Shown: positions 15,536 through 25,664, counted from the first letter of the stretch. The stretch is 64,000 nt of DNA from Thioalkalivibrio sp. XN8 (GCF_011058255.1 NZ_JAALFH010000008.1:1-64000), one strand, 5' to 3'. Made by a program: numbers and translations. The notes: a model not told the origin generated them from the sequence alone.

Positions 15536-15697
15536 ATGCTGACGACCAAGATCGAGGCCGCGTTCGTTTACGCGGCCATCGCCCACGCGGGCCAGTGCCG
15601 CAAGGGCAGGCGGATTCCCTTCCTCTCCCACCTGATGGCCGTCGCAGGCCAGCGCCGGGTCAAGTGCGTATTGAGTCAAGGTCCGATATTGGGCTAG
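15536..15697 (+). pseudogene. truncated HD-domain phosphohydrolase
   Basis: A 53-codon frame with a good ribosome-binding site (GAGAGGA) starts MLTTKIEAAFVYAAIAHAGQ and continues KGRRIPFLSHLMAVA. This is the opening of RelA/SpoT-like HD phosphohydrolases, which normally run to ~180 residues. After about base 15645 the resemblance and the high G+C both end, and the frame stops 50 bases later. The break marks the left edge of the low-GC island. Confidence 0.72.
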
Positions 15698-15706
15698 AAA
15701 GCCCAA
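15689..15706. other. hairpin at island left edge
   Basis: TTGGGCT-AGAA-AGCCCAA is a perfect 7-bp stem directly after the junction, overlapping the stop codon of the HD fragment. It has no T-run on either strand. It may be part of the end of the inserted element. Confidence 0.4.
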
Positions 15707-15739
15707 AAAGCGCCGGGATCCAGAGGCTATGGATGCGTA

Positions 15740-16660
15740 ATGGACAATAGCGACGACCGAATACGAAGGGCCGCGTTTGATCATGTCCGCCGCCTTGCCG
15801 AGCTCAAGCAGCATTTATCCGCCGCTGATCTCAAGCCTGGCTTTATCTTCGACGGTGAGCGGATTCCGCTGGTTAATCCGCAGCGTGGCATCTTCAAGCC
15901 CAAACAGATGCAGTACCTCCTGTCGATCAAGACCGTATTCCCGAGGCCAGGGAACCGCGTTTGGTACGACGACCAGCGCGAGGTCCACAGGCAGATATAC
16001 GAAGGCGACGAGTTGGTCGATTACGCCTTCATGGGGACGAATCCAGACGCTGCTGACAATCGTTGGCTGCGGGAAGCCTACGAATGGCAAATTCCGATCA
16101 TCTACTTCCTCGGCGTCGCGCCCGGTCTCTACGAGGCTATCTTTCCGGTGTTCGTGATGGGATGGGACGCCAACACATTAAAGGCACGGATTGGTTTTGG
16201 TGTTTCGGATAACGACGTCTGGACGCCACCGGAGAACACCGCAGAGCGTCGATATGCGCTGCGGGAAGTGAAGCAACGCCTACATCAAGCTTCATTTAGA
16301 GAGGCTGTGATCACGGCCTACAAGGGTCGCTGTGCCTTGTCCGGACTGCCCGAGTCCAGGCTACTGGATGCCGCTCACATCATTGCGGATAAGCACGAGC
16401 ATCTTGGCCAGCCAGTCGTGCCAAACGGGATCCCGCTTTCGAAACTCCACCATGCAGCTTTTGATGCACAATTGATCGGTATCGATCCGGACTTCGCGGT
16501 ACACATATCAGAGAGGCTGCTCTCGCAAAGCGATGGACCGATCTTAGAGGCGTTGAAGCAACTAAGTGGGTCTCAGTTGCGGTTGCCCTCTAGAAAGGCC
16601 GATTGGCCAGATCAAGAGCGGTTGGCTCTAAGATTTGCGCGCTTTTTAGGTGCGGCATGA
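15740..16660 (+). CDS. HNH restriction endonuclease with SRA-like N-terminal domain
   Basis: This 306-residue predicted nuclease has an N-terminal half (GFIFDGERIPLVNPQRGIF, residues ~34-52; KPKQMQYLLSIKTVFP; DYAFMGTNPDA; YFLGVAPGLYEAIFPVFVMG) matching the SRA-like reader fold found in ScoMcrA/SRA-HNH proteins. The C-terminal half is an HNH_2 nuclease (RCALSGLPESRLLDAAHIIA, VPNGIPLSKLHHAAFDAQLI). Such proteins are thought to be modification-dependent (type IV-like) restriction enzymes. It is the first gene of the island and stands alone, without a methylase. Confidence 0.82.
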   Translation: MDNSDDRIRRAAFDHVRRLAELKQHLSAADLKPGFIFDGERIPLVNPQRGIFKPKQMQYLLSIKTVFPRPGNRVWYDDQREVHRQIYEGDELVDYAFMGTNPDAADNRWLREAYEWQIPIIYFLGVAPGLYEAIFPVFVMGWDANTLKARIGFGVSDNDVWTPPENTAERRYALREVKQRLHQASFREAVITAYKGRCALSGLPESRLLDAAHIIADKHEHLGQPVVPNGIPLSKLHHAAFDAQLIGIDPDFAVHISERLLSQSDGPILEALKQLSGSQLRLPSRKADWPDQERLALRFARFLGAA

Positions 16661-16706
16661 TTCGCTTATCTAGCCAAACTCGGTCATTAGGGATTGGGGT
16701 ACCACA

Positions 16707-16820
16707 ATGCTCTTTATTCGATCGACTGTAGTCGGGCTTGCGATTCTCCAGTTCCTTCGGGCGGTAGTCTGGATACCCCCGGGAGGTGTCTGGAAGCAGT
16801 GGAACGAGGTACGGACATGA
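16707..16820 (+). CDS. small hydrophobic peptide overlapping the TIR gene
   Basis: The 37-codon ORF begins MLFIRSTVVGLAILQFLRAV and continues VWIPPGGVW. The hydrophobic N-terminal half could form one membrane helix, and the tail is amphipathic. GGGGT lies 7 bases before the ATG, and its stop overlaps the TIR ATG as ATGA, a sign of translational coupling. No family is recognised. It may be a small membrane partner of the TIR protein, a leader peptide, or a fortuitous frame. Confidence 0.4.
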   Translation: MLFIRSTVVGLAILQFLRAVVWIPPGGVWKQWNEVRT

Positions 16821-17908
16821 CCGAGTTCGCGCTTCCCTCTAAGCTCATTCCGGCCTTCCGGCGCTTACGGCAACATTACCAGCGCCGCGCCGAATCCGAG
16901 CTTTGTGCGCTGATAGAGGCGAGTAGCATCTTCGCCAAAACTGGTACTGACTATGACCCATGGGATGGTGGCACGTACGGTCATGACGTTTATATTTTCC
17001 TTCCCGAGGAGATGCTTGGTCTCCTTGATTTGGATGAGCAAGCAGCGATGCAAGATCGCATTCAAGAAGATCTAAGAAAGGCCACCCCAGAGGTCGAAAA
17101 CGAATATGTCAGGGCCGTGTATATCAATGCCCGATACGAATCAGACCCTAACGTTCAGCAGTCGACGCCCTTTTCAATCGAGCCGATAGCTCGCCCTCAG
17201 GACGTCGGGTTGTGGAAGGCCAACGCTCTACGACTGTTCATAAGCCACCGAGATGAGGATAAGTTGGCTGCACGATCGCTAGCTAATGCTCTAGAGGCAT
17301 ATGGCGTCTCCGCCTTTGTTGCGCACGACGCAATCAAGCCCATGAAGGAGTGGCAGAAAGAGATACTCAATGGCCTGGCTACGATGGAAGTAATGTTGGT
17401 CCTTCTGAGCGATCGCTTTCACGAAAGCGTATGGACCAACCAAGAGGTTGGGTTCGCGCTCGGTCGCGGCATTCCGATCATTTGCCTGAAAATCGGAAAC
17501 CTAAACCCAAAAGGGTTTCTCAGTGCCCATCAAGCAATGAAACGGAAACCCGAAGAGCTCGAATTGGCTGCATCGGACATCCTAAAGTCACTATTAGGGG
17601 AGGTTAGGCAAGCTGGGCGGGTCAAGGAGGTGCTAATCGAAGCCTTTATCAGCTCTGGTAGCTACCATGATGCGATTGCCAACTTGAAGCGGCTAACCGA
17701 GACCACAGATAAGCTGACAGAGAGCGATTTCGACCTTATCGCGAAAGGGTATGCAGAAAACGATCAGTTACATACCTGTGTAGGTATACACAACCGTCGT
17801 AACTGGTTTAAGAGATACCTAGAGAGTGCAACTGGTAAAGAACTTGAATTCAATGGAAAGCAGATTCTGGAGTCGTCTAGAGGGTTCGACGATGATATTC
17901 CGCTCTAG
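16817..17908 (+). CDS. TIR-domain defence effector
   Basis: This 363-residue soluble protein has a ~130-residue N-terminal domain of unknown type, a TIR domain at residues ~137-262, and a helical C-terminal tail. TIR landmarks are LFISHRDEDK (139-149), AFVAHDAIKPMKEWQKEI, and WTNQEVGFALGRGIPII, with Glu210 in the position of the NAD-cleaving glutamate. The start at 16817 has GAGGT six bases upstream. Bacterial TIR proteins usually cleave or rearrange NAD after phage sensing, and the island context supports a defence role. The sensor is not evident unless it is the N-terminal domain. Confidence 0.85.
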   Translation: MTEFALPSKLIPAFRRLRQHYQRRAESELCALIEASSIFAKTGTDYDPWDGGTYGHDVYIFLPEEMLGLLDLDEQAAMQDRIQEDLRKATPEVENEYVRAVYINARYESDPNVQQSTPFSIEPIARPQDVGLWKANALRLFISHRDEDKLAARSLANALEAYGVSAFVAHDAIKPMKEWQKEILNGLATMEVMLVLLSDRFHESVWTNQEVGFALGRGIPIICLKIGNLNPKGFLSAHQAMKRKPEELELAASDILKSLLGEVRQAGRVKEVLIEAFISSGSYHDAIANLKRLTETTDKLTESDFDLIAKGYAENDQLHTCVGIHNRRNWFKRYLESATGKELEFNGKQILESSRGFDDDIPL

Positions 17909-18088
17909 AAGAGCCGATATAGGTTTGTTGGGGATATCGGCCGCTTTCGCTGACCAGGTATTGCTCAGGACGCTGAATCTAATCGTCGCTTTTCTCTTCG
18001 AGCGTTCTTCGTGGTCGATTTACCGGCCGTTCAAATCCGCCCAGTGTGCTGGTGTCGCGCGTCAATGAATGTGCCGTAACCACTGATC
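17909..18088. other. intergenic stretch, nothing recognised
   Basis: The 180 bases between the TIR gene and the hsdR fossil are mid-GC. I see no convincing gene, repeat or terminator here. The only open frame continues from the TIR gene's alternative frame without family resemblance. Confidence 0.5.
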
Positions 18089-18238
18089 ATGACCCCGGAA
18101 CAAGAAGCCAGAGTTGAGGTTGACCGGCTACCCCAGCTCGCCGGCTGGTCCGCATTGAATGCTTCGGACGCGAACATTCACGCGTCGCGCGGCGTGGCGA
18201 TCCGCGAATGCCCCGTCATGCGCGATGTCAAAGGCTAG
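18089..18238 (+). pseudogene. hsdR fossil (N-terminus of a different type I restriction subunit)
   Basis: A 49-codon frame begins MTPEQEARVEVDRLPQLAGW and continues ASRGVAIRE(C)P before a stop. This resembles the start of EcoKI-group or DEAD-box HsdR proteins (TPEQxAR.xID...AGW...GRGVAxRE). It is not related to the complete hsdR at 22311, which is of the EcoR124 type. Everything downstream of the nuclease motif is missing, so it looks like the stub of an older type I system replaced by the present one. Confidence 0.6.
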
Positions 18239-18372
18239 GCCCCAGCACCCGCATCATCAGCCGTGCGAAACTGAGAAATTAGTAAAGAATGCACAATTCA
18301 AGCAGGGCTGTTGAAGGCTCTGACCCCTATGTTCCAATGACAGGTTAGAAGTGTTTAAACGGGATTTATGTG
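18239..18372 (+). promoter_or_regulatory. upstream region of hsd operon
   Basis: These 134 relatively AT-rich bases precede hsdM and must contain its promoter. No clear -35/-10 pair or operator could be chosen by eye. The ribosome-binding site before hsdM (GGGAT) is weak. Confidence 0.4.
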
Positions 18373-19938
18373 ATGACAAGCACCCAACAACGCGCCGCCC
18401 TGCAACGCCAGATCTGGCAAATCGCCAACGATGTCCGCGGCGCGGTTGATGGATGGGATTTCAAGCAATACGTCCTCGGCGCGCTGTTTTACCGTTTCAT
18501 CAGCGAGAACTTCATTGACTACATCACCGGGGGCGATGAGTCTGTGGATTACGCCGCAATGGATGATGACGACAAAAACATTGCGGCCGCAAAAGAAGAT
18601 GCCATCAGGACCAAGGGCTACTTCATCTACCCCAGCCAGTTGTTTTTCAACGTGGCCGCCAGTGCCAACACCAACGAGAGCCTGAACACTGATCTGGCCG
18701 CTATCTTTACCGCCATTGAAGCGTCTGCCAGCGGCTACCCTTCGGAACAAGACATCAAAGGCCTGTTTGCTGACTTCGATACCACCAGCAGTCGGCTCGG
18801 CAACACGGTCAAAGACAAGAACGCACGCTTAGCCGCTGTTCTCAAAGGCGTGGCGGGGCTGGACTTTGGCAGCTTCGATGCCAGCCACATCGACCTGTTT
18901 GGTGACACCTACGAGTTTCTCATCTCCAACTACGCCGCCAACGCTGGTAAATCGGGCGGTGAGTTTTTCACCCCGCCGCACGTGTCGCGCCTGATCGCGC
19001 AGCTCGCCATGCACAAGCAGACCAGCGTCAACAAGATCTACGACCCGGCCTGTGGCTCAGGCTCGCTGCTGCTGCAAGCCAAAAAGCAGTTTGACGCGCA
19101 CACCATCGAAGAGGGCTTCTTCGGGCAGGAAATCAACCACACCACCTACAATCTGGCGCGGATGAACATGTTCTTGCACAACATCAACTACGACAAGTTC
19201 AACATCCAGCTCGGCAACACCCTGATCGAACCGCAATTTGGCGACGACAAACCCTTCGACGCCATCGTCTCCAATCCGCCGTACTCGGTAAAGTGGGTCG
19301 GCAGCGACGACCCCACGCTGATCAATGACGACCGCTTTGCTCCGGCCGGTGTGCTCGCCCCCAAATCCAAGGCAGACTTTGCCTTTGTGCTGCACGCGCT
19401 CAGCTACCTTTCAGCGAAAGGCCGCGCCGCCATCGTCTGCTTCCCCGGCATCTTCTACCGGGGCGGGGCGGAGCAGAAGATTCGCCAGTACCTGGTGGAC
19501 AACAATTATGTCGAAACGGTGATTTCTCTTGCGCCAAACCTGTTCTTCGGTACCACCATCGCCGTGAACATTTTGGTGCTGTCGAAACACAAGACCGACA
19601 CCAACATCCAATTCATTGACGCCAGCGGTCCGGACTACTTCAAGAAGGAAACCAATAACAACGTGCTGCTGGACACGCACATCGAACAGATCCTGAAGGT
19701 GTTCGACAGCAAAGCGAACGTGGATCACTTCGCCCAGTCCGTGCCGTTAGAGAAAGTGGCCGGCAACGACTACAACCTGTCCGTCAGTAGCTATGTCGAA
19801 GCCAAGGACAACCGCGAAGTGGTGGATATTGCCCAGCTCAATGCCGAGCTGAAATCCACAGTCGCCAAGATCGACAAGCTACGTAAAGACATTGACGCCA
19901 TCGTGGGCGAGATCGAAGGGGAGGAGCAGGAGGCGTGA
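18373..19938 (+). CDS. hsdM: type I restriction-modification methyltransferase subunit HsdM
   Basis: This 521-residue N6-adenine methyltransferase subunit has an HsdM_N helical domain (residues ~8-150). SAM-binding motif I is [10 protein letters not shown] (224-233), and the catalytic NPPY is at 301-304. The C-terminal coiled region ([20 protein letters not shown]) contacts HsdS. Length and sequence fit the type IC (EcoR124/EcoprrI) group. ATG at 18373 or the adjoining GTG at 18370 could be the start. The stop overlaps hsdS. Confidence 0.95.
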   Translation: MTSTQQRAALQRQIWQIANDVRGAVDGWDFKQYVLGALFYRFISENFIDYITGGDESVDYAAMDDDDKNIAAAKEDAIRTKGYFIYPSQLFFNVAASANTNESLNTDLAAIFTAIEASASGYPSEQDIKGLFADFDTTSSRLGNTVKDKNARLAAVLKGVAGLDFGSFDASHIDLFGDTYEFLISNYAANAGKSGGEFFTPPHVSRLIAQLAMHKQTSVNKIYDPACGSGSLLLQAKKQFDAHTIEEGFFGQEINHTTYNLARMNMFLHNINYDKFNIQLGNTLIEPQFGDDKPFDAIVSNPPYSVKWVGSDDPTLINDDRFAPAGVLAPKSKADFAFVLHALSYLSAKGRAAIVCFPGIFYRGGAEQKIRQYLVDNNYVETVISLAPNLFFGTTIAVNILVLSKHKTDTNIQFIDASGPDYFKKETNNNVLLDTHIEQILKVFDSKANVDHFAQSVPLEKVAGNDYNLSVSSYVEAKDNREVVDIAQLNAELKSTVAKIDKLRKDIDAIVGEIEGEEQEA

Positions 19939-21071
19939 GCAGCCTGAACTTTATGGACAAATTGCTAGATGGAGTCGCGGTAGAGTGGAAGGTGCTGGGG
20001 ACTGTTATTAAATTAGAAAAAGGCAGGCAGAGAAATAAGGATTTACTATCTGAGAATGGACTTTATCCTGCATATAACGGGGGCATTTCTCATTCCGGAT
20101 TCACCGACACTTACAACTTCACTGAAAACAAAACCATAGTGAGCCAAGGTGGAGCATCAGCGGGCTATGTCAATTTCGTTACTTCAAAATTCTACGCTAA
20201 TGCGCACTGTTATGTCGTGCTGCCGAACGCTGAAGTGGTTGAAAATAGATATGTTTATCATTTGTTGAAGCTGAATCAGGAAAAGCTAACTAACAAACAG
20301 CACGGCGCTGGTATACCAGCATTGCGAACTAGTGAAATTTTGGACATCCCTATCGCCATCCCATGTCCAGGTAACCCTTCAAAATCACGAGAAATCCAGG
20401 CCGAAATCGTCCGCATTCTGGACACCTTCACCGAACTGACCGCCGAACTGACCGCCGAACTGACCGCCCGCAAGAAGCAATACAACCACTACCGCGACCA
20501 GTTGTTGAGTTTTGAAGGGGGCCGCGTGGAGTGGAAGACTCTGGGCGAGCTCGCCGAGAATCTTGATTCCAAGCGTAAGCCAATTACGAGCAATCAACGG
20601 GATCCGGGCGACATTCCATACTATGGCGCCTCAGGAATCGTAGATTATGTCAAGGACTATCTCTTTGACGGAGACTTCTTGCTGGTCTCCGAAGATGGAG
20701 CCAATTTGTTAGCGCGAAATACGCCAATCGCTTTCAGCATCAGCGGGAAAAGCTGGGTGAACAATCATGCTCATGTACTGAGATTCGAGACATATGATGA
20801 GCGAAAGTACGTTGAATATTATTTAAACAGCATTGACCTAACTCCCTACATTTCGGGCGCAGCACAGCCAAAGCTGAACAAAAAGAATCTGGAGAGTATT
20901 CGCATCCCGGACCCCTCAACCGACGAGAAGAAGCGAATTGTTGGCATCTTGGATAAGTTCGACACTCTGACCAACTCCATCACCGAAGGTCTGCCCCGCG
21001 AAATCGAACTGCGCCAGAAGCAATACACCTATTACCGCGATCTGCTATTGAGCTTCCCAAAGCCGGAATAG
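19935..21071 (+). CDS. hsdS: type I specificity subunit HsdS
   Basis: This 378-residue DNA-recognition subunit has two target-recognition domains (residues ~10-155 and ~195-335), each followed by a conserved helical segment ([16 protein letters not shown] and [16 protein letters not shown]). The central linker has three tandem copies of Glu-Leu-Thr-Ala (167-178). In EcoR124-type enzymes the number of such repeats fixes the length of the spacer between the two half-sites. The GTG start overlaps the hsdM stop and has a strong GGAGGAGCAGGAG site. The two TRDs are more AT-rich than the linker, as is usual for exchanged TRDs. Confidence 0.94.
   Translation: MSSLNFMDKLLDGVAVEWKVLGTVIKLEKGRQRNKDLLSENGLYPAYNGGISHSGFTDTYNFTENKTIVSQGGASAGYVNFVTSKFYANAHCYVVLPNAEVVENRYVYHLLKLNQEKLTNKQHGAGIPALRTSEILDIPIAIPCPGNPSKSREIQAEIVRILDTFTELTAELTAELTARKKQYNHYRDQLLSFEGGRVEWKTLGELAENLDSKRKPITSNQRDPGDIPYYGASGIVDYVKDYLFDGDFLLVSEDGANLLARNTPIAFSISGKSWVNNHAHVLRFETYDERKYVEYYLNSIDLTPYISGAAQPKLNKKNLESIRIPDPSTDEKKRIVGILDKFDTLTNSITEGLPREIELRQKQYTYYRDLLLSFPKPE
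20433..20468 (+). repeat. triple 12-bp tandem repeat in hsdS linker
   Basis: Three exact copies of gaactgaccgcc (20433-20444, 20445-20456, 20457-20468) encode ELTA x3 in the central linker of HsdS. Identical 12-mers in tandem are prone to slippage, and gain or loss of a copy keeps the frame. Confidence 0.92.
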
Positions 21072-21084
21072 ACCGGGGCCTAAG

Positions 21085-22308
21085 ATGAGCACGACGCTGA
21101 CCGATATCGCCCAGCAGTTAAAAGATGCCAACAAGAAGGTGCAGCTGATCTATGCCTTCAACGGCATGGGTAAAACACGTCTGTCGCGGGCGTTCAAGCA
21201 GCTCATTGCACCGAGGGGTGATCGCGATTACCCCGACGATGAGGTTGACGTTCCGGAGCTGTCGCGCAACAAGATTCTCTACTACAACGCCTTCACAGAA
21301 GACTTATTCTATTGGGACAACGACTTGGCACGGGATGCCGAGCCCAGGCTGAGAATTCAGCCGAACACGTTCACGGATTGGGTGCTGATAGAACAAGGTC
21401 AGGACCAGAACATCATCTCAACGTTTCAGCGCTACACCAACGACAAGCTCACGCCGCGCTTCAATGAAGAGCGACCGGAAACGGATCAGGACGGCAAAGA
21501 GATCGTGATAAAGGCCTTTTCGGAAGTCACCTTCTCGATGGAGCGCGGTGACGACACGCGCATGGGAAACCTGAAGATCTCCAAGGGTGAAGAGAGCAAC
21601 TTCGTCTGGAGCATTTTCTACACTTTGCTTGATCAAGTCATTGGCGTGCTCAATGTGCCGGAGCCCGGTGAACGAGAAACCAACGTGTTCGATCAGTTGG
21701 GATACGTGTTCATTGACGACCCGGTGAGTTCGCTGGACGAGAACCATCTGATTCAGCTGGCCGTCGACCTGGCGCAGTTGATCAAATCTAGCCAGTCTGA
21801 AGTCAAGTTCATCATCACCACGCACAATCCGCTTTTTTACAATGTGGTGCACAACGAGTTGAACAGCGACGATGGCAGCTACAAAAAGAAGAGCTTCGAA
21901 AAGTACCGGCTGACGATGCATGGGGATGGCACCTGTCAGCTGATTCCCCAGCCCAATGATTCGCCGTTCTCGTATCACCTCTACCTGAAGGCAGAGCTGG
22001 AAAAGGCCATTGCAAGCGGCCAGGTCAGCAAATACCACTTCAACTTCTTGCGGAACATTCTGGAGAAAACCTCTACGTTCCTTGGCTACAAAAAGTGGGG
22101 TGATTTGTTGCCGAGGACCGACCATGGCCGAACCAATCCGTACGAGGCCAGAATCATCAACATCTCCAGCCATTCAAAGCACGCAGGTGAAGAGGTGGTC
22201 GAGCTCACAGAAGACGACAAGCGGGTGTTGGGTTACTTGGTGAAAGAGTTCAATAAGACCTACCACTTTCAGCAGAATGAAAGCTCGGACAAGGCGAACA
22301 AGAAATAA
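21085..22308 (+). CDS. prrC: PrrC anticodon nuclease
   Basis: This 407-residue protein closely follows E. coli PrrC as I know it: an ABC-type ATPase head and a C-terminal tRNA-cleaving domain. Seen are [20 protein letters not shown] (Walker A, 19-38), [19 protein letters not shown] (63-81), signature KISKGEES (164-171), Walker [16 protein letters not shown] (207-221) and the switch His in [11 protein letters not shown] (H247). The nuclease triad is R323 and E327 (RNILEKT) with H363 (ISSHS). It sits between hsdS and hsdR exactly as in the EcoprrI locus, where the type I enzyme keeps PrrC silent until phage interferes. The known reaction is tRNA-Lys anticodon-loop cleavage. Confidence 0.93.
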   Translation: MSTTLTDIAQQLKDANKKVQLIYAFNGMGKTRLSRAFKQLIAPRGDRDYPDDEVDVPELSRNKILYYNAFTEDLFYWDNDLARDAEPRLRIQPNTFTDWVLIEQGQDQNIISTFQRYTNDKLTPRFNEERPETDQDGKEIVIKAFSEVTFSMERGDDTRMGNLKISKGEESNFVWSIFYTLLDQVIGVLNVPEPGERETNVFDQLGYVFIDDPVSSLDENHLIQLAVDLAQLIKSSQSEVKFIITTHNPLFYNVVHNELNSDDGSYKKKSFEKYRLTMHGDGTCQLIPQPNDSPFSYHLYLKAELEKAIASGQVSKYHFNFLRNILEKTSTFLGYKKWGDLLPRTDHGRTNPYEARIINISSHSKHAGEEVVELTEDDKRVLGYLVKEFNKTYHFQQNESSDKANKK

Positions 22309-22310
22309 GC

Positions 22311-25300
22311 ATGCACGACTACAAGACCATTGCCGAGTCCAGAAATTTCATCGTTCTGGACAAGTACAGCAAGGAATGGCAAGTCCATGAGAACTACCAG
22401 AGCGAAGGCGATCTGGAGCGCGAGTTCATTCAGGATCTGGTGAATCAGGGCTATGAGGCTCCGCAGGGGCTGAACACGCCTGAAGCCATGCTGGTCAATG
22501 TGCGTGAGCAGCTGCAAACACTGAATGACGTGGCGTTTGAAGATGGCGAGTGGCTGCGTTTTGTCGAGACCTGGCTGGACAAGCCCAGCGATGGCATCGT
22601 CGAGAAGACCCGCAAGATTCACGATGACTACGTTCATGACTTTGTCTTTGACGATGGGCATATCCAGAATATTTATCTAATGGATAAGAGGAACATCGCC
22701 CGTAACAAAGTGCAGGTGATCAAGCAGTTCGAGCAGACCGGCAGTCACGCGAATCGGTACGACGTCACAATCCTGGTCAATGGTTTGCCGCTGGTGCAGG
22801 TGGAATTGAAGAAGCGCGGCGTGGCGATTCGCGAGGCCTTCAATCAGGTGCACCGCTACAGCAAGGAGAGCTTCAACAGCGAGCACTCTCTGTTCAAGTA
22901 TTTGCAGCTGTTCGTGGTCTCCAACGGCACCGACAGCCGTTATTTTGCGAATACCACGCAGCGCAACAAGAACAGCTTCGACTTCACCATGAATTGGGCG
23001 AAGGCCGACAACAGCCTGATCAAGGATCTGAAGGATTTCACAGCCACCTTCTTCCAAAAGCACACGCTACTTAATGTGCTTCTACACTATTCGGTGTTTG
23101 ACAGCAGTAACACATTGCTGATCATGCGCCCGTATCAGATCGCCGCGACCGAACGCATTCTTTGGAAGATCAACAGCGCGTATCAGGCGAAGAATTGGAG
23201 CAACACCGAAAGCGGTGGGTTCGTCTGGCACACCACAGGCTCGGGCAAGACCCTCACCAGCTTCAAGGCGGCACGCCTAGCCACCGAGCTAGATTTTATC
23301 GAAAAGGTGTTCTTCGTGGTGGACCGCAAGGATCTGGATTACCAGACCATGAAGGAATACCAGCGCTTCTCACCGGACAGTGTGAATGGGTCGGACAGCA
23401 CCGCGGGGCTGAAGCGTAACCTGGACAAGGATGACAACAAGATCATCGTCACGACCATCCAGAAGCTGAACAACCTGATGAAGAGCGAGAGCGACTTGCC
23501 GGTCTACGGACAGCAAGTGGTGGTCATTTTTGACGAGTGCCACCGCAGCCAGTTCGGTGAAGCGCAGAAGAACCTGAAGAAGAAGTTCAAGAAGTTCTAC
23601 CAGTTCGGCTTTACCGGCACGCCGATTTTCCCTGAGAACGCTCTCGGCGCTGACACCACCGCCAGCGTGTTCGGCCGTGAGCTGCATTCGTACGTGATCA
23701 CCGATGCCATTCGCGATGAGAAGGTGCTGAAGTTCAAGGTCGACTACAACGATGTGCGCCCGCAGTTCAAGGCCATCGAAACTGAGCAGGATGAGAAAAA
23801 GCTAAGCGCGGCGGAGAATAAGCAAGCCTTGCTGCACCCTGACCGCATCCGCGAGATCACGCAATACATTCTGAACAACTTCCGGCAGAAAACCCACCGC
23901 CTGCAGGCAGGCAACAAGGGCTTCAACGCCATGTTCGCGGTCAGCAGCGTGGATGCCGCCAAGCTGTATTACGAGTCCTTCAAGACGCTACAGAAGGGTA
24001 GCGACAAGTCTTTACGGGTGGCGACCATTTTCTCGTTTGCCGCTAACGAGGAGCAGGACGCGGTCGGCGACATTCAGGACGAGAGCTTTGATGTCTCTGC
24101 CATGAACAGCAGCGCCAAGGAGTTTCTGAGCGCGGCGATTGCGGACTACAACGCGCTATTCAAGACCAACTTCAGCGTGGACAGCAACGGCTTCCAAAAC
24201 TATTACCGTGATCTGGCCAAGCAGGTGAAAGCCAAGGAGATCGACCTGCTGATCGTGGTGGGCATGTTCCTAACCGGCTTTGATGCGCCCAGGCTGAATA
24301 CGTTGTTCGTGGACAAGAACCTGCGATACCACGGGCTGATTCAGGCGTATTCGCGAACCAACCGTATTTTTGACGCCACCAAGACCTTCGGCAATATCGT
24401 CACCTTTCGCGACCTGGAGCAGGCGACCATCGCCGCCATCACCTTGTTCGGCGACAAGAACACCAAAAACGTTGTGCTGGAGAAGAGCTACAAGGAATAC
24501 ATGGAAGGCTTCACCGATGTGGCCACTGGTGAGGCACGACGTGGTTTCGTGGACGTTGTGAAGGAGCTTGAGCAGCGCTTTCCTGACCCCGCTGCCATTG
24601 AAAAGGAAGCGGACAAGAACGCCTTCGCCAAGCTGTTTGGTGAGTATTTGCGCGTTGAGAACGTGCTGCAGAATTACGACGAGTTTGCCAGCCTCAAGGC
24701 TTTGCAAGATCTCGACACGAACGATGCGACGGCGGTTGAGGCCTTCAAGGCCAAGCACTACCTGGACGATGACGCATTGGCCGCCTTGAAAGATATTCAC
24801 ATTCCCTCTGAGCGGAAGATTCAGGACTACCGCTCAACCTACAACGACGTTCGCGACTGGTTGCGTCGGCAGAAGGATTCTGCCGACAAAGATAAATCGA
24901 CAATCGACTGGGATGACGTTGTCTTTGAGGTAGACCTGCTCACGTCCCAGGAAATCAACCTTGACTATATTCTGGAGCTGATTTTCGAGCACAACAAGAA
25001 GACAAAGAGCAAAGCAGAGCTAGTGGACGAAGTACGCCGGGTGATTCGCGCAAGCCTGGGCAACCGGGCCAAGGAAAGCCTGGTCGTTGATTTCATCAAT
25101 CAGACGGATTTGGACGAGATCGGCGACAAGGCCAGCGTGATCGAAGCCTTCTTTATCTTTGCACAAGCAGTACAACAGCGTGAAGCGCAAGAATTGATCG
25201 ACGCCGAAAACCTGAATGCCGAGGCGGCTAGACACTATATCGCCAGCTCACTCAAGCGCGAGTATGCCAGTGACAGTGGTACAGAACTCAACGCTGCCTT

Positions 25301-25409
25301 GCCAAAGATGAGCCCGCTTAACCCGCAATACCTGACCAAAAAGCAGACGGTGTTCCAGAAAATCGCCGCGTTCGTCGAGAAGTTTAAGGGCGTGGGCGGA
25401 CATGTCTAA
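22311..25409 (+). CDS. hsdR: type I restriction subunit HsdR (EcoR124 type)
   Basis: This 1032-residue motor-nuclease subunit has a PD-(D/E)XK nuclease with D151 ([10 protein letters not shown]) and E165-x-K167 (VQVELKKRG), the same numbering as reported for EcoR124I. The helicase domains start with HTTGSGKT (307-314), DECH (408-411) and FGFTGTPIF, followed by a long C-terminal helical domain. Its full length matches EcoR124I HsdR. It starts two bases after prrC, so the four genes hsdM-hsdS-prrC-hsdR form one operon. No inactivating change was found. Confidence 0.95.
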   Translation: MHDYKTIAESRNFIVLDKYSKEWQVHENYQSEGDLEREFIQDLVNQGYEAPQGLNTPEAMLVNVREQLQTLNDVAFEDGEWLRFVETWLDKPSDGIVEKTRKIHDDYVHDFVFDDGHIQNIYLMDKRNIARNKVQVIKQFEQTGSHANRYDVTILVNGLPLVQVELKKRGVAIREAFNQVHRYSKESFNSEHSLFKYLQLFVVSNGTDSRYFANTTQRNKNSFDFTMNWAKADNSLIKDLKDFTATFFQKHTLLNVLLHYSVFDSSNTLLIMRPYQIAATERILWKINSAYQAKNWSNTESGGFVWHTTGSGKTLTSFKAARLATELDFIEKVFFVVDRKDLDYQTMKEYQRFSPDSVNGSDSTAGLKRNLDKDDNKIIVTTIQKLNNLMKSESDLPVYGQQVVVIFDECHRSQFGEAQKNLKKKFKKFYQFGFTGTPIFPENALGADTTASVFGRELHSYVITDAIRDEKVLKFKVDYNDVRPQFKAIETEQDEKKLSAAENKQALLHPDRIREITQYILNNFRQKTHRLQAGNKGFNAMFAVSSVDAAKLYYESFKTLQKGSDKSLRVATIFSFAANEEQDAVGDIQDESFDVSAMNSSAKEFLSAAIADYNALFKTNFSVDSNGFQNYYRDLAKQVKAKEIDLLIVVGMFLTGFDAPRLNTLFVDKNLRYHGLIQAYSRTNRIFDATKTFGNIVTFRDLEQATIAAITLFGDKNTKNVVLEKSYKEYMEGFTDVATGEARRGFVDVVKELEQRFPDPAAIEKEADKNAFAKLFGEYLRVENVLQNYDEFASLKALQDLDTNDATAVEAFKAKHYLDDDALAALKDIHIPSERKIQDYRSTYNDVRDWLRRQKDSADKDKSTIDWDDVVFEVDLLTSQEINLDYILELIFEHNKKTKSKAELVDEVRRVIRASLGNRAKESLVVDFINQTDLDEIGDKASVIEAFFIFAQAVQQREAQELIDAENLNAEAARHYIASSLKREYASDSGTELNAALPKMSPLNPQYLTKKQTVFQKIAAFVEKFKGVGGHV

Positions 25410-25650
25410 TCTAAGTAATCCAGGTTTAGACCCGGCCAAGCTGCGCCGCCTGCTGGTGGACCTGATCGACAAGCCTTTGGACTTGATGGAGCACTACGTG
25501 CCGGTTGCATGGATTAAGACGGTGCCGCTGGAGTAGGCCATCAAGGAGAAAGGCTTCTTCGGTAACCAGAACAGTGTCGCTAAGCCGAAGGCAATGAAGT
25601 GGGTGCATAACATGGAGCGCCTTAAGAGTCGCTTCGGGATTAAGGACTAG
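25402..25650 (+). pseudogene. small ORF interrupted by an in-frame TAG
   Basis: An ATG overlapping the end of hsdR by 8 bases opens [20 protein letters not shown] and VAWIKTVPLE. TAG at 25534-25536 then interrupts the frame, which continues without further stops for 37 codons (AIKEKGFFGNQNSVAKPKAM, KWVHNMERLKSRFGIKD) to TAG at 25648. The downstream half has protein-like composition and conserved-looking residues, so one substitution in a Lys, Glu or Gln codon probably broke an ~82-residue gene. I do not recognise the family. Confidence 0.5.
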
Positions 25651-25664
25651 GTTAGGAGCCCCGT

